Source: Granulicella sp.
GTDB lineage: Bacteria; Acidobacteriota; Terriglobia; Terriglobales; Acidobacteriaceae
Assembly: GCA_003138795.1 (NCBI GenBank)
Contig: PLHC01000066.1
Coordinates: forward strand, 489-54,061
Length of the DNA: 53,573 bases
Reading direction: 5' to 3'
The notes beneath the pieces are model-generated. The model ran no database searches and was not told the origin of the DNA. It saw only the letters and a list, made by a program, of their open reading frames with translations. The translations under genes were made by a program, and so were the position numbers. Below, piece after piece: positions 28,650-38,290 of this stretch; position 1 is the first letter of the stretch, and every line of letters starts with the position of its first letter.

Positions 28650-29028
28650 TCCATCGCCTTCTACAACAATCAAGCCATTGCGGGCGGCATCAGCCATCTC
28701 GCCAATCCGCGGCTTCTGGCATCTGCCTGTGAACACTGCGCAGCACGGCCACGCACTCGATCCCACCTCCTCCACAATCTCCGGCTCTCACTCCGCCGCC
28801 CCACGGAGACCGTCGAGCATCCCTGGCAAGAGGGCCACGACAATGGCGGGCACCAAACGCCTGCTGTCCGCATCCAACCGAAGAGTTGCCCGGCATCTAT
28901 CGCGAACCTTGCCCCTGCAGCGACTCCGGCAAAGAGTTCTTGACACAATAGAGCGCCATCATTACGTTCAACCCCAAAGCAGAGTAAAGTAATCTGACAA
29001 CGCCAGGCCGTCAACGTCATCGAGCGCT

Positions 29029-29796
29029 ATGCCGACCACATTCACACCGCCGGAGATCGACCGCCATCGTCACATCAGTGATGGCAACAACGGCCAAAGG
29101 CCGCCTGATGACAAGCGTACCGGTGGCAACGGCGACGGTGATGGCGACAACTGGAATGATCAGCCCCGGGGCCACCGCGGCCCGCGCGAACGCCTCGCCC
29201 AGGCTCGCGTCGGCCTCTTCTTCGCCCTCGGCGGGGATCTCATATTCTTCGTTGCGCTGGTCAGCGTCTTCTTCGTCACCAAGGCCAGTGGCCACTTCGA
29301 CGCCTACGACCACTTCATCAACGAGTGGCTCCCCACCGCCATCCCCTCCATTCTCTGGATCAACACCGCCGCTCTCATCCTCAGCTCTGCCGCCGCCGAG
29401 GTTGCCCGCCAGACCATGTTCCGCGAAGAGGATGCCATGGACGAGTGGTTCGGCATCGGCCGCCCCATCTCCCGCCGAGCCACCATCTGGCTCTCGCTCA
29501 CTCTGCTCCTCGGTGCCCTCTTCCTCGCCGGTCAATGGATCGCCTGGGATCAACTCGCCGCGCAGCACGTCTTCTTTCGCTCCAACCCGAGCAGCCACTT
29601 CTTCTACCTCATCACCGTCACCCACGCCGTGCATCTGCTCCTCGGCGTCGGCGGCCTCATCGCCGCACTGACGGCCCTCCAACTCTCGCGCTCGCTCTCC
29701 ACCCGCCAGGTCCTCGTCGACTCCGCCGTCTGGTACTGGCACGTCATGGGAGCCCTCTGGATCTTCCTCTTCCTCCTCCTCGAGTACGGCCAATGA
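29029..29796 (+). CDS. Heme-copper oxidase subunit III with hydrophilic N-terminal extension
   Basis: LAQARVGLFFALGGDLIFFVALVSVF...SNPSSHFFYLITVTHAVHLLLGVGG...VDSAVWYWHVMGALWIFLFLLLEYGQ. Confidence 0.87.
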   Translation: MPTTFTPPEIDRHRHISDGNNGQRPPDDKRTGGNGDGDGDNWNDQPRGHRGPRERLAQARVGLFFALGGDLIFFVALVSVFFVTKASGHFDAYDHFINEWLPTAIPSILWINTAALILSSAAAEVARQTMFREEDAMDEWFGIGRPISRRATIWLSLTLLLGALFLAGQWIAWDQLAAQHVFFRSNPSSHFFYLITVTHAVHLLLGVGGLIAALTALQLSRSLSTRQVLVDSAVWYWHVMGALWIFLFLLLEYGQ

Positions 29797-30064
29797 CCCA
29801 GGGCCCTTCTGACCACCGCACAACCCTCATTCCTTCAACCACTTACCGCGCCAAAAAATAATCCCGCAGCAAAACAGCCCAAAACTCGCGTGTCAACCCC
29901 CCAAACTGGAACAATCCACCGTAAGCCAATGAAAGCAATCACGATAGAAGTTTGGAAATCTTGCGCATTTACCCTGCGCCACCCGCTACACTGGGATATA
30001 GAGCGAATTCCAGCCGCAGGGCAGCATGAGCTGCCGATTCGCCAGCCTAACCCCTTTGCTTTGA

Positions 30065-30140
30065 ATACTTTGCCTGTAAAGTATCTGAATGGAATACTTT
30101 ACAGACACCAATTTTGCTAAGTATTGCAACCAGAGACTTT
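30065..30140. promoter_or_regulatory. Cluster of ACTTTA-type half-sites including an 11-bp perfect inverted repeat
   Basis: CTGTAAAGTAT (30074-30084) / ATACTTTACAG (30094-30104), 9-bp spacer; further copies ATACTTT at 30065 and ACTTTACA at about 30136. Confidence 0.55.
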
Positions 30141-30351
30141 ACAAAATCAGGGGGGGGAGGGGGGGTACCCCCCACGTCCCCAGCCCAATCTTCATCGGAA
30201 TCCGACGCCAGATCAATCGCTTCCAGTCCCCTACTCCGCCGAACCCGACACCGTTCCGCGAGCAGGGTTAATCTCGGATCAAAGCATTGCCACTGCCTCT
30301 GAACAGTGTTTAGTATCGGAAGAGAGTCCGCTCATCCGAGAGGAGCCTGTC

Positions 30352-30819
30352 ATGCCACCGCAGCAGCTGAAGGTCAACAACACGATCCACACCATCGATG
30401 TCGCCCCCGACACGCCGCTCCTATGGATTCTCCGCGACATCCTCGATCTCAAGGGCACCAAGTACGGCTGCGGCATCGGCAGCTGCGGAGCCTGCACAGT
30501 CCTCATCTCAGGTCGGCCCGCACGTGCCTGCCAGACGCGCCTCGACGAAGTCGGCACGAATCCCGTCACGACCATCGAGGGTCTCTCGCTCGATGGCACG
30601 CACCCCGTCCAGCTTGCGTGGCAGCAGGTCGACGTAGCCCAGTGCGGCTACTGCCAGGCTGGCCAGATCATGGCCGCATCCGCCCTGCTCGCCAGCAACC
30701 CACACCCCACGGACGCCCAGATCGACGCCGCCATGAGCTCTAACATCTGCCGCTGCGGAACCTACCCCCGCATCCGTCAGGCCATCCACCAAGCCGCCGA
30801 ATCCGCTGCCAAAAAGTAG
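30352..30819 (+). CDS. iorA: (2Fe-2S) subunit of isoquinoline 1-oxidoreductase-like enzyme
   Basis: [20 protein letters not shown] and [16 protein letters not shown]...[15 protein letters not shown]; start at ATG 30352 with SD GAGAGGAG. Confidence 0.92.
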   Translation: MPPQQLKVNNTIHTIDVAPDTPLLWILRDILDLKGTKYGCGIGSCGACTVLISGRPARACQTRLDEVGTNPVTTIEGLSLDGTHPVQLAWQQVDVAQCGYCQAGQIMAASALLASNPHPTDAQIDAAMSSNICRCGTYPRIRQAIHQAAESAAKK

Positions 30820-30836
30820 TAAAGGAGGTCACGCCC

Positions 30837-33014
30837 ATGCCACTCAATCGCCGTACATTCCTGCAGATGAGCGCCCTCCTCACTGGAGGCCTCGCGCTCA
30901 ACCTCTACGAGACCCCCATCGCCGCCGCACAGTCTGGCCAACCTGTGCAGCCGGACCTCTCTCCGCGCGCCTTCATCCACATCGCCGCCGACGGCACCAT
31001 CACCCTTATGGCCAAGAATCCCGAGATCGGCCAAGGCGTCAAGACCATGCTCCCCATGCTCCTCGCCGAAGAACTCGACGCCGACTGGAGCACCATCCAT
31101 ATCCAGCAGGCCGACCTCGACGAGTCTCACTACGGCCGTCAATTTGCCGGTGGAAGTATGGCCACTCCCCTCAACTGGGACCCTCTCCGCCGTGTCGGCG
31201 CCGCCTGCCGCCAAATGCTCATCTCCGTCGCCGCTCAGCGATGGAGCGTCCCCGTATCCGACTGCACCACCGCTCCCAACCGCGTCCTCCACGCAACCTC
31301 CGGCCGCTCCTTCACCTACGCCGAGCTCGCCACCGACGCCGCCAGGCTCACCCCGCCGCCACTGGCCTCCGTCCAGCTCAAAGACCCCAGGGACTATCGC
31401 ATCATCGGCAAGTCCCAGCCCAACGTCGACAGACTCAGCATCGTCACGGGCAAGCCGCTCTACGGCATCGATATCACCGTGCCCGGCATGTTGCATGCGG
31501 TCATCGAGAAGTGTGCCGTCTTCGGCGGCAAGGTCAAGAGCTGCAACCAGGCCGCCATCCAGAAGCTTCCTGGCGTCCGCCACGTCCTGGTCCTCGAAGG
31601 CACACTCGCGACCAACCCCGTCGTCTCCTCCGATCCCGGCATCGAGCCCGGCGTCGCCATCCTCGCCGACACCTGGTGGCAGGCCCAGTCCGCCCGCTCC
31701 AAACTTAAGATCGAATGGGACCTCGGCACCGGCGCCACCCAAAGCACCGACGCCTTCGCCAAGCGCGCCGCCGAGCTTTTCCAGGCTCCTCCGGCCAACA
31801 CCATCCATACCGCAGGTGACGTTGACGCCGCGCTCAAGAGCGCCGCCAAGGTCGTCGAAGCCACCTACGCCTACCCCTTCATCGCCCACGCGACGCTCGA
31901 GCCACAGAACACCACCGCTTCCTTCAAAGACGGCAAGCTCGAGATCTGGACCACCAGTCAAGCTCCCGGCGGTGGCCGCAAGATGGTCGCCAGCGCGCTC
32001 AAAATCCCAGCCGACGCCATCACCATTCACCTCACCCGCACTGGCGGTGCCTTTGGCCGCCGCCTCATGAACGACTACATGGTGGAAGCCGCATGGCTCA
32101 CCAAACAAGTCGGCGTGCCCGTCAAGCTCCTCTGGTCCCGCGAGGACGACTTCGGCCACGACGCCTACCGCCCCGGCGGCTTCCACTCCTTCAAGGCCGG
32201 CCTCGACGCCCACGGCAAACTCATCGCCTGGCGCCAACACCTCGTCACCTACGGTGTCGGCGACCACTACGCCAGCAGTGCCGGAATCAGCGCAGACGAG
32301 TTCCCCTCCGGCCACGTTGAAAACTTCGGCCTCTACGCCACGGCAATGCCGCTCCGGCTACGCACAGGCCCGCTGCGCGCCCCCGGCAGCAACGCCCTCG
32401 CCTTCGTCGCGCAGTCGTTTCTGGACGAGGTCGCCGCTGCCGCCGGACGCGATCCCCTCGAGTTCCAACTGGATCTCCGCGGCAACTCTTCCAACCACTC
32501 CGACCGCCTCAGCAACGTCCTCGCACTTGCGGCCGAAAGGTCCAGCTGGGCCAAGCGCACCCACACCCCCGGCAAGGGCATGGGCATCGCCTGCTACGCC
32601 TGTCACCTGGGCTTTTTCGCCGAAGTAGCTGCGGTCACCGTCGATGAAAAAAATCGCATCACGGTCAACCACATCTGGGTCGTTGGCGATATTGGTAGCC
32701 AGATCATCAATCCCGCCGCAGCCGAAAACATGGTCTACGGTGCCGTCATCGACGGTCTCAGCCAGATGGCCCAGGAGATTACTCTTGACGAAGGCCGCAT
32801 CCAGCAGACCAACTACAACCAACACCCGGTCCTGCACATGCGCCAGACACCTGCTATCGAGGCCTTCTTTCTCAAGAGCGATAACCCGCCCACAGGCCTC
32901 GGAGAACCAGCCCTGCCGCCGCTCCTCCCCGCGGTCGCCAACGCCGTCTTCGCCGCCACTGGCAAGCGCATCCGTACACTGCCCCTGTCGCGCAGCGGCT
33001 TCAGCTTCGCCTGA
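30837..33014 (+). CDS. iorB: Molybdopterin-binding subunit of isoquinoline 1-oxidoreductase-like enzyme, Tat-exported
   Basis: Tat motif NRRTFLQMSALLTGGLA; xanthine dehydrogenase-family motifs (GGAFGRRLMNDYMVEAAWL, GLGEPALPPLLPAVANA); SD AAAGGAGG. Confidence 0.93.
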   Translation: MPLNRRTFLQMSALLTGGLALNLYETPIAAAQSGQPVQPDLSPRAFIHIAADGTITLMAKNPEIGQGVKTMLPMLLAEELDADWSTIHIQQADLDESHYGRQFAGGSMATPLNWDPLRRVGAACRQMLISVAAQRWSVPVSDCTTAPNRVLHATSGRSFTYAELATDAARLTPPPLASVQLKDPRDYRIIGKSQPNVDRLSIVTGKPLYGIDITVPGMLHAVIEKCAVFGGKVKSCNQAAIQKLPGVRHVLVLEGTLATNPVVSSDPGIEPGVAILADTWWQAQSARSKLKIEWDLGTGATQSTDAFAKRAAELFQAPPANTIHTAGDVDAALKSAAKVVEATYAYPFIAHATLEPQNTTASFKDGKLEIWTTSQAPGGGRKMVASALKIPADAITIHLTRTGGAFGRRLMNDYMVEAAWLTKQVGVPVKLLWSREDDFGHDAYRPGGFHSFKAGLDAHGKLIAWRQHLVTYGVGDHYASSAGISADEFPSGHVENFGLYATAMPLRLRTGPLRAPGSNALAFVAQSFLDEVAAAAGRDPLEFQLDLRGNSSNHSDRLSNVLALAAERSSWAKRTHTPGKGMGIACYACHLGFFAEVAAVTVDEKNRITVNHIWVVGDIGSQIINPAAAENMVYGAVIDGLSQMAQEITLDEGRIQQTNYNQHPVLHMRQTPAIEAFFLKSDNPPTGLGEPALPPLLPAVANAVFAATGKRIRTLPLSRSGFSFA

Positions 33015-33027
33015 GCTCTTCGCTGTT

Positions 33028-34119
33028 TCAGGGCTTCAGCACAATCTTCATCGAATCCGCCTTCGGATGCGACGCCAGATCGATCGCCTCGCTCGCCTCT
33101 TCCAGCGTGAACCGGTGCGAGATCAGCTTCGTCAGATCCAGCTTCCCTGACCTGTACCCCTCGAACACCAGGTCAATGCCCTCCTGCTGAATCGCCACCG
33201 ACGCCGAGTACGAACCCATCAGCGTCTTCTCATCCATGCACACCGCCGCCGGATCGAACGGCGCGGTCCCATGCTGCGTACTCGCAAACAACATCACGCG
33301 CCCACCCGGCCGGATCGCCTGCATCGCCGTCGCAATCAGCGCATCTGCCCCTACAGCCACCAGCGCCACATCCGCTCCGCGCCCCTCCGTCGCTGCCTTG
33401 CACGCCGCCACCACATCGCCCCGCGCATCCAGCGGATGATCCAGCCCGAACTGCGCAGCAATCGCATGACGCTCCGGATACATATCCGACGTCAACACCG
33501 TCGCCCCGGTCTGCTTCGCCAGCGCCGCCAGCAGAATCCCGATGCTCCCCTGCCCAATCACCAGCACCGTATCGTCAGGCTCCAACTTCAGCAGCCGAAT
33601 CGCCTTGAAGCAAGTATTCACCGGCTCGATAAACGCAGCCTGCTCGAACGGAATATCGTCGGGAATGTGAATCAGTCCCGCCGTCTTCACACCGTCGCCG
33701 ACAATCCAATCCATCACGCGAATGTACTGCGCAAACCCACCACCCGCGGCCGCACCCAGCCCCGCCGTCGTGCCGACCTTCTTGTACGTCTCACACTGCG
33801 CAAACGTCTGCTTGCGGCAATAGAAGCACTCGCCGCACGGAATGTGATGGAACGCCATCACGCGATCGCCCAGCGCAAATCCGCGCACGCCCTCGACCAC
33901 CGCAGCGATCGTTCCCGCCATCTCGTGCCCAAACACCCTCGGCGCCGCGTGCGACCCCGTATGAATCTTCTTCAGGTCCGTCCCGCAGATCCCGCACGTA
34001 TCGATCCGCACCAGCACCTCGCCCGGCCCAATCTCGGGAACAGCAATCGTCTCGGGGCGAACATCATCGATAGAGCGGTAGACAGCGGCCTGCATTGTGC
34101 GTGGAATTGCTTCAGACAT
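33028..34119 (-). CDS. Zinc-dependent alcohol dehydrogenase (MDR family)
   Basis: DTCGICGTDLKKIHTG...VFGHEMAGTIAAV...GDRVMAFHHIPCGECFYCRKQTFAQC...IGQGSIGILLAALAKQTGA. Confidence 0.93.
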   Translation of the reverse strand: MSEAIPRTMQAAVYRSIDDVRPETIAVPEIGPGEVLVRIDTCGICGTDLKKIHTGSHAAPRVFGHEMAGTIAAVVEGVRGFALGDRVMAFHHIPCGECFYCRKQTFAQCETYKKVGTTAGLGAAAGGGFAQYIRVMDWIVGDGVKTAGLIHIPDDIPFEQAAFIEPVNTCFKAIRLLKLEPDDTVLVIGQGSIGILLAALAKQTGATVLTSDMYPERHAIAAQFGLDHPLDARGDVVAACKAATEGRGADVALVAVGADALIATAMQAIRPGGRVMLFASTQHGTAPFDPAAVCMDEKTLMGSYSASVAIQQEGIDLVFEGYRSGKLDLTKLISHRFTLEEASEAIDLASHPKADSMKIVLKP

Positions 34120-34126
34120 AACCTTC

Positions 34127-34231
34127 TTAGACTAACGGAAACCATTCATGATTTCTCATCCGCTCCATGTAATCGAGAAGCATCGAAGACCCCAGCTTCT
34201 TCGTCTCCTCCAGAGCAGTCAACCCCCTCAC
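34127..34231 (-). CDS. Possible 34-aa small ORF or gene remnant
   Basis: (GTG)RGLTALEETKKLGSSMLLDYMERMRNHEWFPLV; protein-like composition but no clear SD. Confidence 0.25.
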   Translation of the reverse strand: MRGLTALEETKKLGSSMLLDYMERMRNHEWFPLV

Positions 34232-34286
34232 TCACCATCGCCAACGCAATCCGCATCGCCGACCATCTGCTCGCCGACCGCCTGAC

Positions 34287-34994
34287 CTAACGCTCCGACA
34301 AAGTGAGCTTCAACGACTGATCCAGCGCAGCCAACGCGCGCGAACTCCCGCGCCCAAGCTCGATAGCCTTCGGCCACTCCCACGGCCGCAGCGCCGTATG
34401 CAGCGCGAACGCCCCCGTACGAAAGCTCCCTCGCTTTCCCGCAAACTTCGCCAGCGAACTCAGCTCGAAGTCGAAGCTGTCCGAGACACCCTTGATCGCC
34501 CGAAACGGCAGGTCCTTCGCCCTCGCGAGCCGCGCCACAGTCGCCGCCTCCATATCCACCAGCATCGCCCCATAACTCGCAGCCAGCCGCGCCTTCTCGC
34601 GCACACTCGCAATGGTCTGCGTCGTCGCCAGCGTCACACTTCTGCCAGGGTCCGTCCTTTGCGCAGCCGATGTATACCGCTCACCCGTCTTCGCATCCAC
34701 GACCACATGCACCTCCATTACCGAACCGGCAGCCGCCCCCGCCACGCACCCACCAGCCAGCCCGGTAGAGATCAACATCCCCACATCGCCCGTCGCAAGC
34801 GCAGCCTCCACCGCAATCGCGGCTCGCTCCGCACCCATCCCCGCCGCGGCAACTACCGCACCCTCCAGTCGATCGCCCTCAAGCCGATATAGGTGAACCC
34901 CGCGCTTCAGCAGACCAGCATCGGCAGCTGTTCCCTGAACCAGCGCGGCGATCTCCCGGGGCAGTGCTGCGATGATGGCGACTTTGGCAGGCAT
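34287..34994 (-). CDS. Nucleoside phosphorylase family protein, possibly hopanoid-associated HpnG
   Basis: MPAKVAIIAALPREIAALV...ISTGLAGGCVAGAAAGSVMEV...LVDMEAATVARLARAKDLPFRAIKGVSDSFDFEL; Met at 34994 is the natural start. Confidence 0.75.
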   Translation of the reverse strand: MPAKVAIIAALPREIAALVQGTAADAGLLKRGVHLYRLEGDRLEGAVVAAAGMGAERAAIAVEAALATGDVGMLISTGLAGGCVAGAAAGSVMEVHVVVDAKTGERYTSAAQRTDPGRSVTLATTQTIASVREKARLAASYGAMLVDMEAATVARLARAKDLPFRAIKGVSDSFDFELSSLAKFAGKRGSFRTGAFALHTALRPWEWPKAIELGRGSSRALAALDQSLKLTLSER

Positions 34995-35181
34995 CCGTTT
35001 CGATCTATCATACGAGCCGCTCCAGACCCGCCTCCCCCCTCGCAGTATCCGCAGGTTGACAGCCATGCCGCAGAAGAAGGATATTAAGCGCTGCACAATC
35101 GTTTGCGCATTACGACTCAAACAATTGCCTCCGGGCCGTCTTCTCCAATATTTGGTCTGCAACCGCAGGAGTCCGTCTACT

Positions 35182-36684
35182 ATGCACCGTCTGCTTCGCC
35201 ACGCCGTCTCCGCTCTCCTGCTCGCGTGGCCGCTCTCGTCTACTGTCCACGCCCAGGCTCCAGAGAGCGTCAGCATCGATGCACAAACCTCCACCACCCC
35301 CTTCCCGCACTTCTGGGAGCAGATGTTCGGCTCCGGCCGCGCCATCCTCTCGCTGCGCGAAAACTACCGCGAAGATCTCCGCGCCGTGAAGCAGGTCGCC
35401 GACTTCCGCTACGTCCGCTTCCACGCCATCCTCCACGATGAGGTCGGCGTCTACAACGAAGACGAGCACGGCAACCCCGTCTACAACTTCTCCTACGTCG
35501 ACGAGATCTACGATGGCCTCCTGAAGAACCGTGTCCGCCCTGTCGTCGAGATCAGCTTCATGCCGAAGAAGCTGGCCTTCAATCCCGACGATCTCCATGC
35601 CTTCTGGTACAAGCAGAACGTCTCACAGCCGAAGAGCCTCGAGCGCTGGGACGACCTGATGACGCACTTCGCACAACACCTCGTGGACCGCTACGGCATC
35701 GATGAGGTCGCGACCTGGTACTTCGAAGTCTGGAATGAGCCCAACATCGACTTCTGGGGTGGAGTGCCCCGCCAGAAGACCTACTTCGAGCTCTACGACC
35801 ACACCGCCCGCGACCTCAAGCAGGTCAGTCCGCGCCTGCGCGTAGGCGGTCCCGCAACGGCCGCGGCCGCCTGGATACCCGACTTTCTCGCGCACACCGC
35901 CGCCAACCACGTCCCCGTCGACTTCATCTCGACCCACGGCTACGCCGACGACACCGTCGAAGATCTCTTCGGCACCCACGAAGACATCCCCATGGATGAT
36001 CGTGTCTGCCGCGCCGTCGCCAAGGTACGCGGCCAGATCGACGCCTCCGCCACCCCGCACCTTCCACTCCTCTGGACCGAGTGGAACGTCATCGGCATGG
36101 ACAACGCACGCGACACCACCTACGTCGGCCCTGCACTCGCCGACACCGTGCGCGAGTGCGACGGCAACGTAACCGCGCTCTCCTTCTGGACCTTCGACGA
36201 CGTCTTTGAAGAAGGCGGCCCCATCGCCAAGCCCTTCACTGGGCAATTCGGCCTCATCGCCAAAGGCGGCATCAACAAGCCAAGCTACTACGCCTATGGC
36301 CTGCTGCATCAGCTCGGCGACCAGCGCATCGCCAACGCCTCGAAGAATCTCATTGTCACTAGGACCAGCAACGGTGGCCTCGCCATCGCCGCATGGAACC
36401 TCGTCGACCCTGAGCAGCACGGCTCGTCGCAGACCATCGACCTCACCCTGCGAGGAGTCCCTGCAAATGCGAAGGTTACCATCCAGCGTGTCGACGACGA
36501 CCACGGCAACGTCCTGCCGAAGTACGCCGCAATGGGAAGCCCCGTCGATCCAACGCCCGAACAAGTCGTTCAATTAAACAAAGAGACAGCACTGGGGACT
36601 CCAGCCCAGACCAGGCTGCAAAGTGGGAAGCTCACCCTGGAGTTAAGCCCGAATGCACTTCTACTAATCAAGGTTCAGCCGTAA
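35182..36684 (+). CDS. GH39 family glycoside hydrolase (beta-xylosidase-like), secreted
   Basis: Signal peptide; FGSGRAILSLRENYREDLRAVKQVADFRYVRFHAIL...YFEVWNEPNIDFWGG. Confidence 0.88.
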   Translation: MHRLLRHAVSALLLAWPLSSTVHAQAPESVSIDAQTSTTPFPHFWEQMFGSGRAILSLRENYREDLRAVKQVADFRYVRFHAILHDEVGVYNEDEHGNPVYNFSYVDEIYDGLLKNRVRPVVEISFMPKKLAFNPDDLHAFWYKQNVSQPKSLERWDDLMTHFAQHLVDRYGIDEVATWYFEVWNEPNIDFWGGVPRQKTYFELYDHTARDLKQVSPRLRVGGPATAAAAWIPDFLAHTAANHVPVDFISTHGYADDTVEDLFGTHEDIPMDDRVCRAVAKVRGQIDASATPHLPLLWTEWNVIGMDNARDTTYVGPALADTVRECDGNVTALSFWTFDDVFEEGGPIAKPFTGQFGLIAKGGINKPSYYAYGLLHQLGDQRIANASKNLIVTRTSNGGLAIAAWNLVDPEQHGSSQTIDLTLRGVPANAKVTIQRVDDDHGNVLPKYAAMGSPVDPTPEQVVQLNKETALGTPAQTRLQSGKLTLELSPNALLLIKVQP

Positions 36685-36701
36685 GGAACGTGAGGAATAC
36701 G

Positions 36702-38288
36702 ATGCTTCATTGGAAGCTTAGTTCTCTTGTCTTTGGAGTGGCCGGACTCCTGCTGGCAGGCTCGCTGCCTCTCACCGCGCGCGCTCAGGAAGCATTGCAG
36801 ATTGATGCGCGCGCCGCCACCACGCCATTCCCTCACTTCTGGGAGCAGACCTTTGGCTCCGGCCGCGCCATCCTCGCGCTGCGCGCTGACTACCGCGCGG
36901 ACCTGCACACGGTGAAGCAGGCCACCGACTTCCAGTTCATCCGCTTCCACGGCATTCTCGACGACGAGGTCGGCCTCTACGATCCTGACCGCCAGACCAG
37001 GAACCCCGGCCTCGCCGCGCAAGCCGCCAACGACGCCTCCGTCTACAACTTCTTCTACGTCGACGAAATCTACGACGCCCTCCTCGCCGAGCACGTCCGA
37101 CCCTTCGTCGAGCTCAGCTTCATGCCGAAGAAGATGGCCCTCGATCCCAACCTCCTCCACCCCTTCTGGTACCACCCCAACGTCTCGCCCCCGAAAGACT
37201 ATGCCGTCTGGGACGCGATGATCAAGGCCCTGGCCACGCATCTCATCCAGCGCTACGGCATCGACGAAGTCGCCACCTGGGAGTTCGAAGTCTGGAACGA
37301 ACCCAACCTCGACTTCTGGGGGGGCGTCCCAAAGCAGGAGACCTACTTTGAGCTCTACGACCACACCGCGCGCGATCTGAAGTCCGTCTCGCCGCGCCTG
37401 CAGGTCGGCGGCCCCGCGACCGCGCAGGCTGCATGGGTTACGCCCTTTCTCGAGCACGTTCACTCCACCAACGTCCCCATCGACTTCGTCTCCACGCACG
37501 TCTACGCCAACGACACCGCGCCCAACGTCCTCCACACCAACGAAGACGTCCCGCGCGAAACCATGGTCTATCGCGCCGTCAAGATGGTGCATGAGCAGAT
37601 CCTGCACTCGCCCTACCCGAACATTCCGCTCATCTTCTCCGAGTACAACGCCAGCTACGCCAACGAGCCCAACATCACCGACTCCACCTACATGGGTCCA
37701 TGGCTGGCCAACAACATCCGCCTCTGCGACGGCTTCACCCAGAGCATGGCCTACTGGGCCTTCTCCGATGTCTTCGAAGAGCAGGGCGTCGTCCGCACAC
37801 CCTTCTATGGTGGCTTCGGCCTGGTCGCCGCCGAGGGCATTCCCAAGCCCGCGCTGAACGTCTTCCGCGCGCTGCATCAGCTCGGCGATCAGCGCATCGC
37901 CGCCGTCTCCGCCTCCGCACTTGTGACGAAGTCCAGCAATGGCAAGCTCGCCATCGCACTCTGGGACTACGCGCCACCCACCGGCATCGGCGCCACCTAC
38001 ACCATGCCCAAAGGTCCCTCCGGCCCACCCAAAACCTTCGACCTCGCGTTCACGCACGTCGCACCCAACGCGGCCGTCGAAGTCCTCCGCGTAGACCCCG
38101 ACCACGGCAACGTCCTCAAGGCCTTCGACGCGATGGGTCGCCCACCCGGAGACCTCACGCAGAATCAGGTCGCGAAGCTTCGTGCCGCCGGTGCCATGGC
38201 TCCCGCCGAGCACCTCCATCTGCACGACGGCAAACTACAACTGACCGTGCCCGCGCATGGCCTCGCTGTCGTTCTCATCGGAAGGTAA
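36702..38288 (+). CDS. GH39 family glycoside hydrolase, paralogue of preceding gene
   Basis: Signal peptide; FGSGRAILALRADYRADLHTVKQATDFQFIRFHGIL...WEFEVWNEPNLDFWGGVPKQETYFELYDHTARDLK. Confidence 0.88.
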   Translation: MLHWKLSSLVFGVAGLLLAGSLPLTARAQEALQIDARAATTPFPHFWEQTFGSGRAILALRADYRADLHTVKQATDFQFIRFHGILDDEVGLYDPDRQTRNPGLAAQAANDASVYNFFYVDEIYDALLAEHVRPFVELSFMPKKMALDPNLLHPFWYHPNVSPPKDYAVWDAMIKALATHLIQRYGIDEVATWEFEVWNEPNLDFWGGVPKQETYFELYDHTARDLKSVSPRLQVGGPATAQAAWVTPFLEHVHSTNVPIDFVSTHVYANDTAPNVLHTNEDVPRETMVYRAVKMVHEQILHSPYPNIPLIFSEYNASYANEPNITDSTYMGPWLANNIRLCDGFTQSMAYWAFSDVFEEQGVVRTPFYGGFGLVAAEGIPKPALNVFRALHQLGDQRIAAVSASALVTKSSNGKLAIALWDYAPPTGIGATYTMPKGPSGPPKTFDLAFTHVAPNAAVEVLRVDPDHGNVLKAFDAMGRPPGDLTQNQVAKLRAAGAMAPAEHLHLHDGKLQLTVPAHGLAVVLIGR

Positions 38289-38290
38289 TC

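Noticed and set aside
28650-29028. Possible decayed gene between pdxT and oxidase subunit III
   Set aside because: No frame gave recognisable protein homology; left unannotated.
30124-30351. N-terminal extension of the iorA ORF
   Set aside because: Extension crosses the G/C tract and lacks domain homology; ATG at 30352 with SD GAGAGGAG is the natural start.
30777-32315. 512-aa minus-strand ORF opposite iorB
   Set aside because: Shadow ORF from GC-rich codon bias; Gly/Val/Ala/Asp-rich composition without domains, while the plus strand encodes a clear molybdopterin enzyme.
34995-35345. N-terminal extension of the phosphorylase ORF on the minus strand
   Set aside because: Non-homologous; overlaps the GH39 upstream region; MPAKVAIIAALPREI is the expected N-terminus.
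36675-38225. 516-aa minus-strand ORF opposite the second GH39 gene
   Set aside because: Antisense shadow, low-complexity composition, true gene on plus strand.
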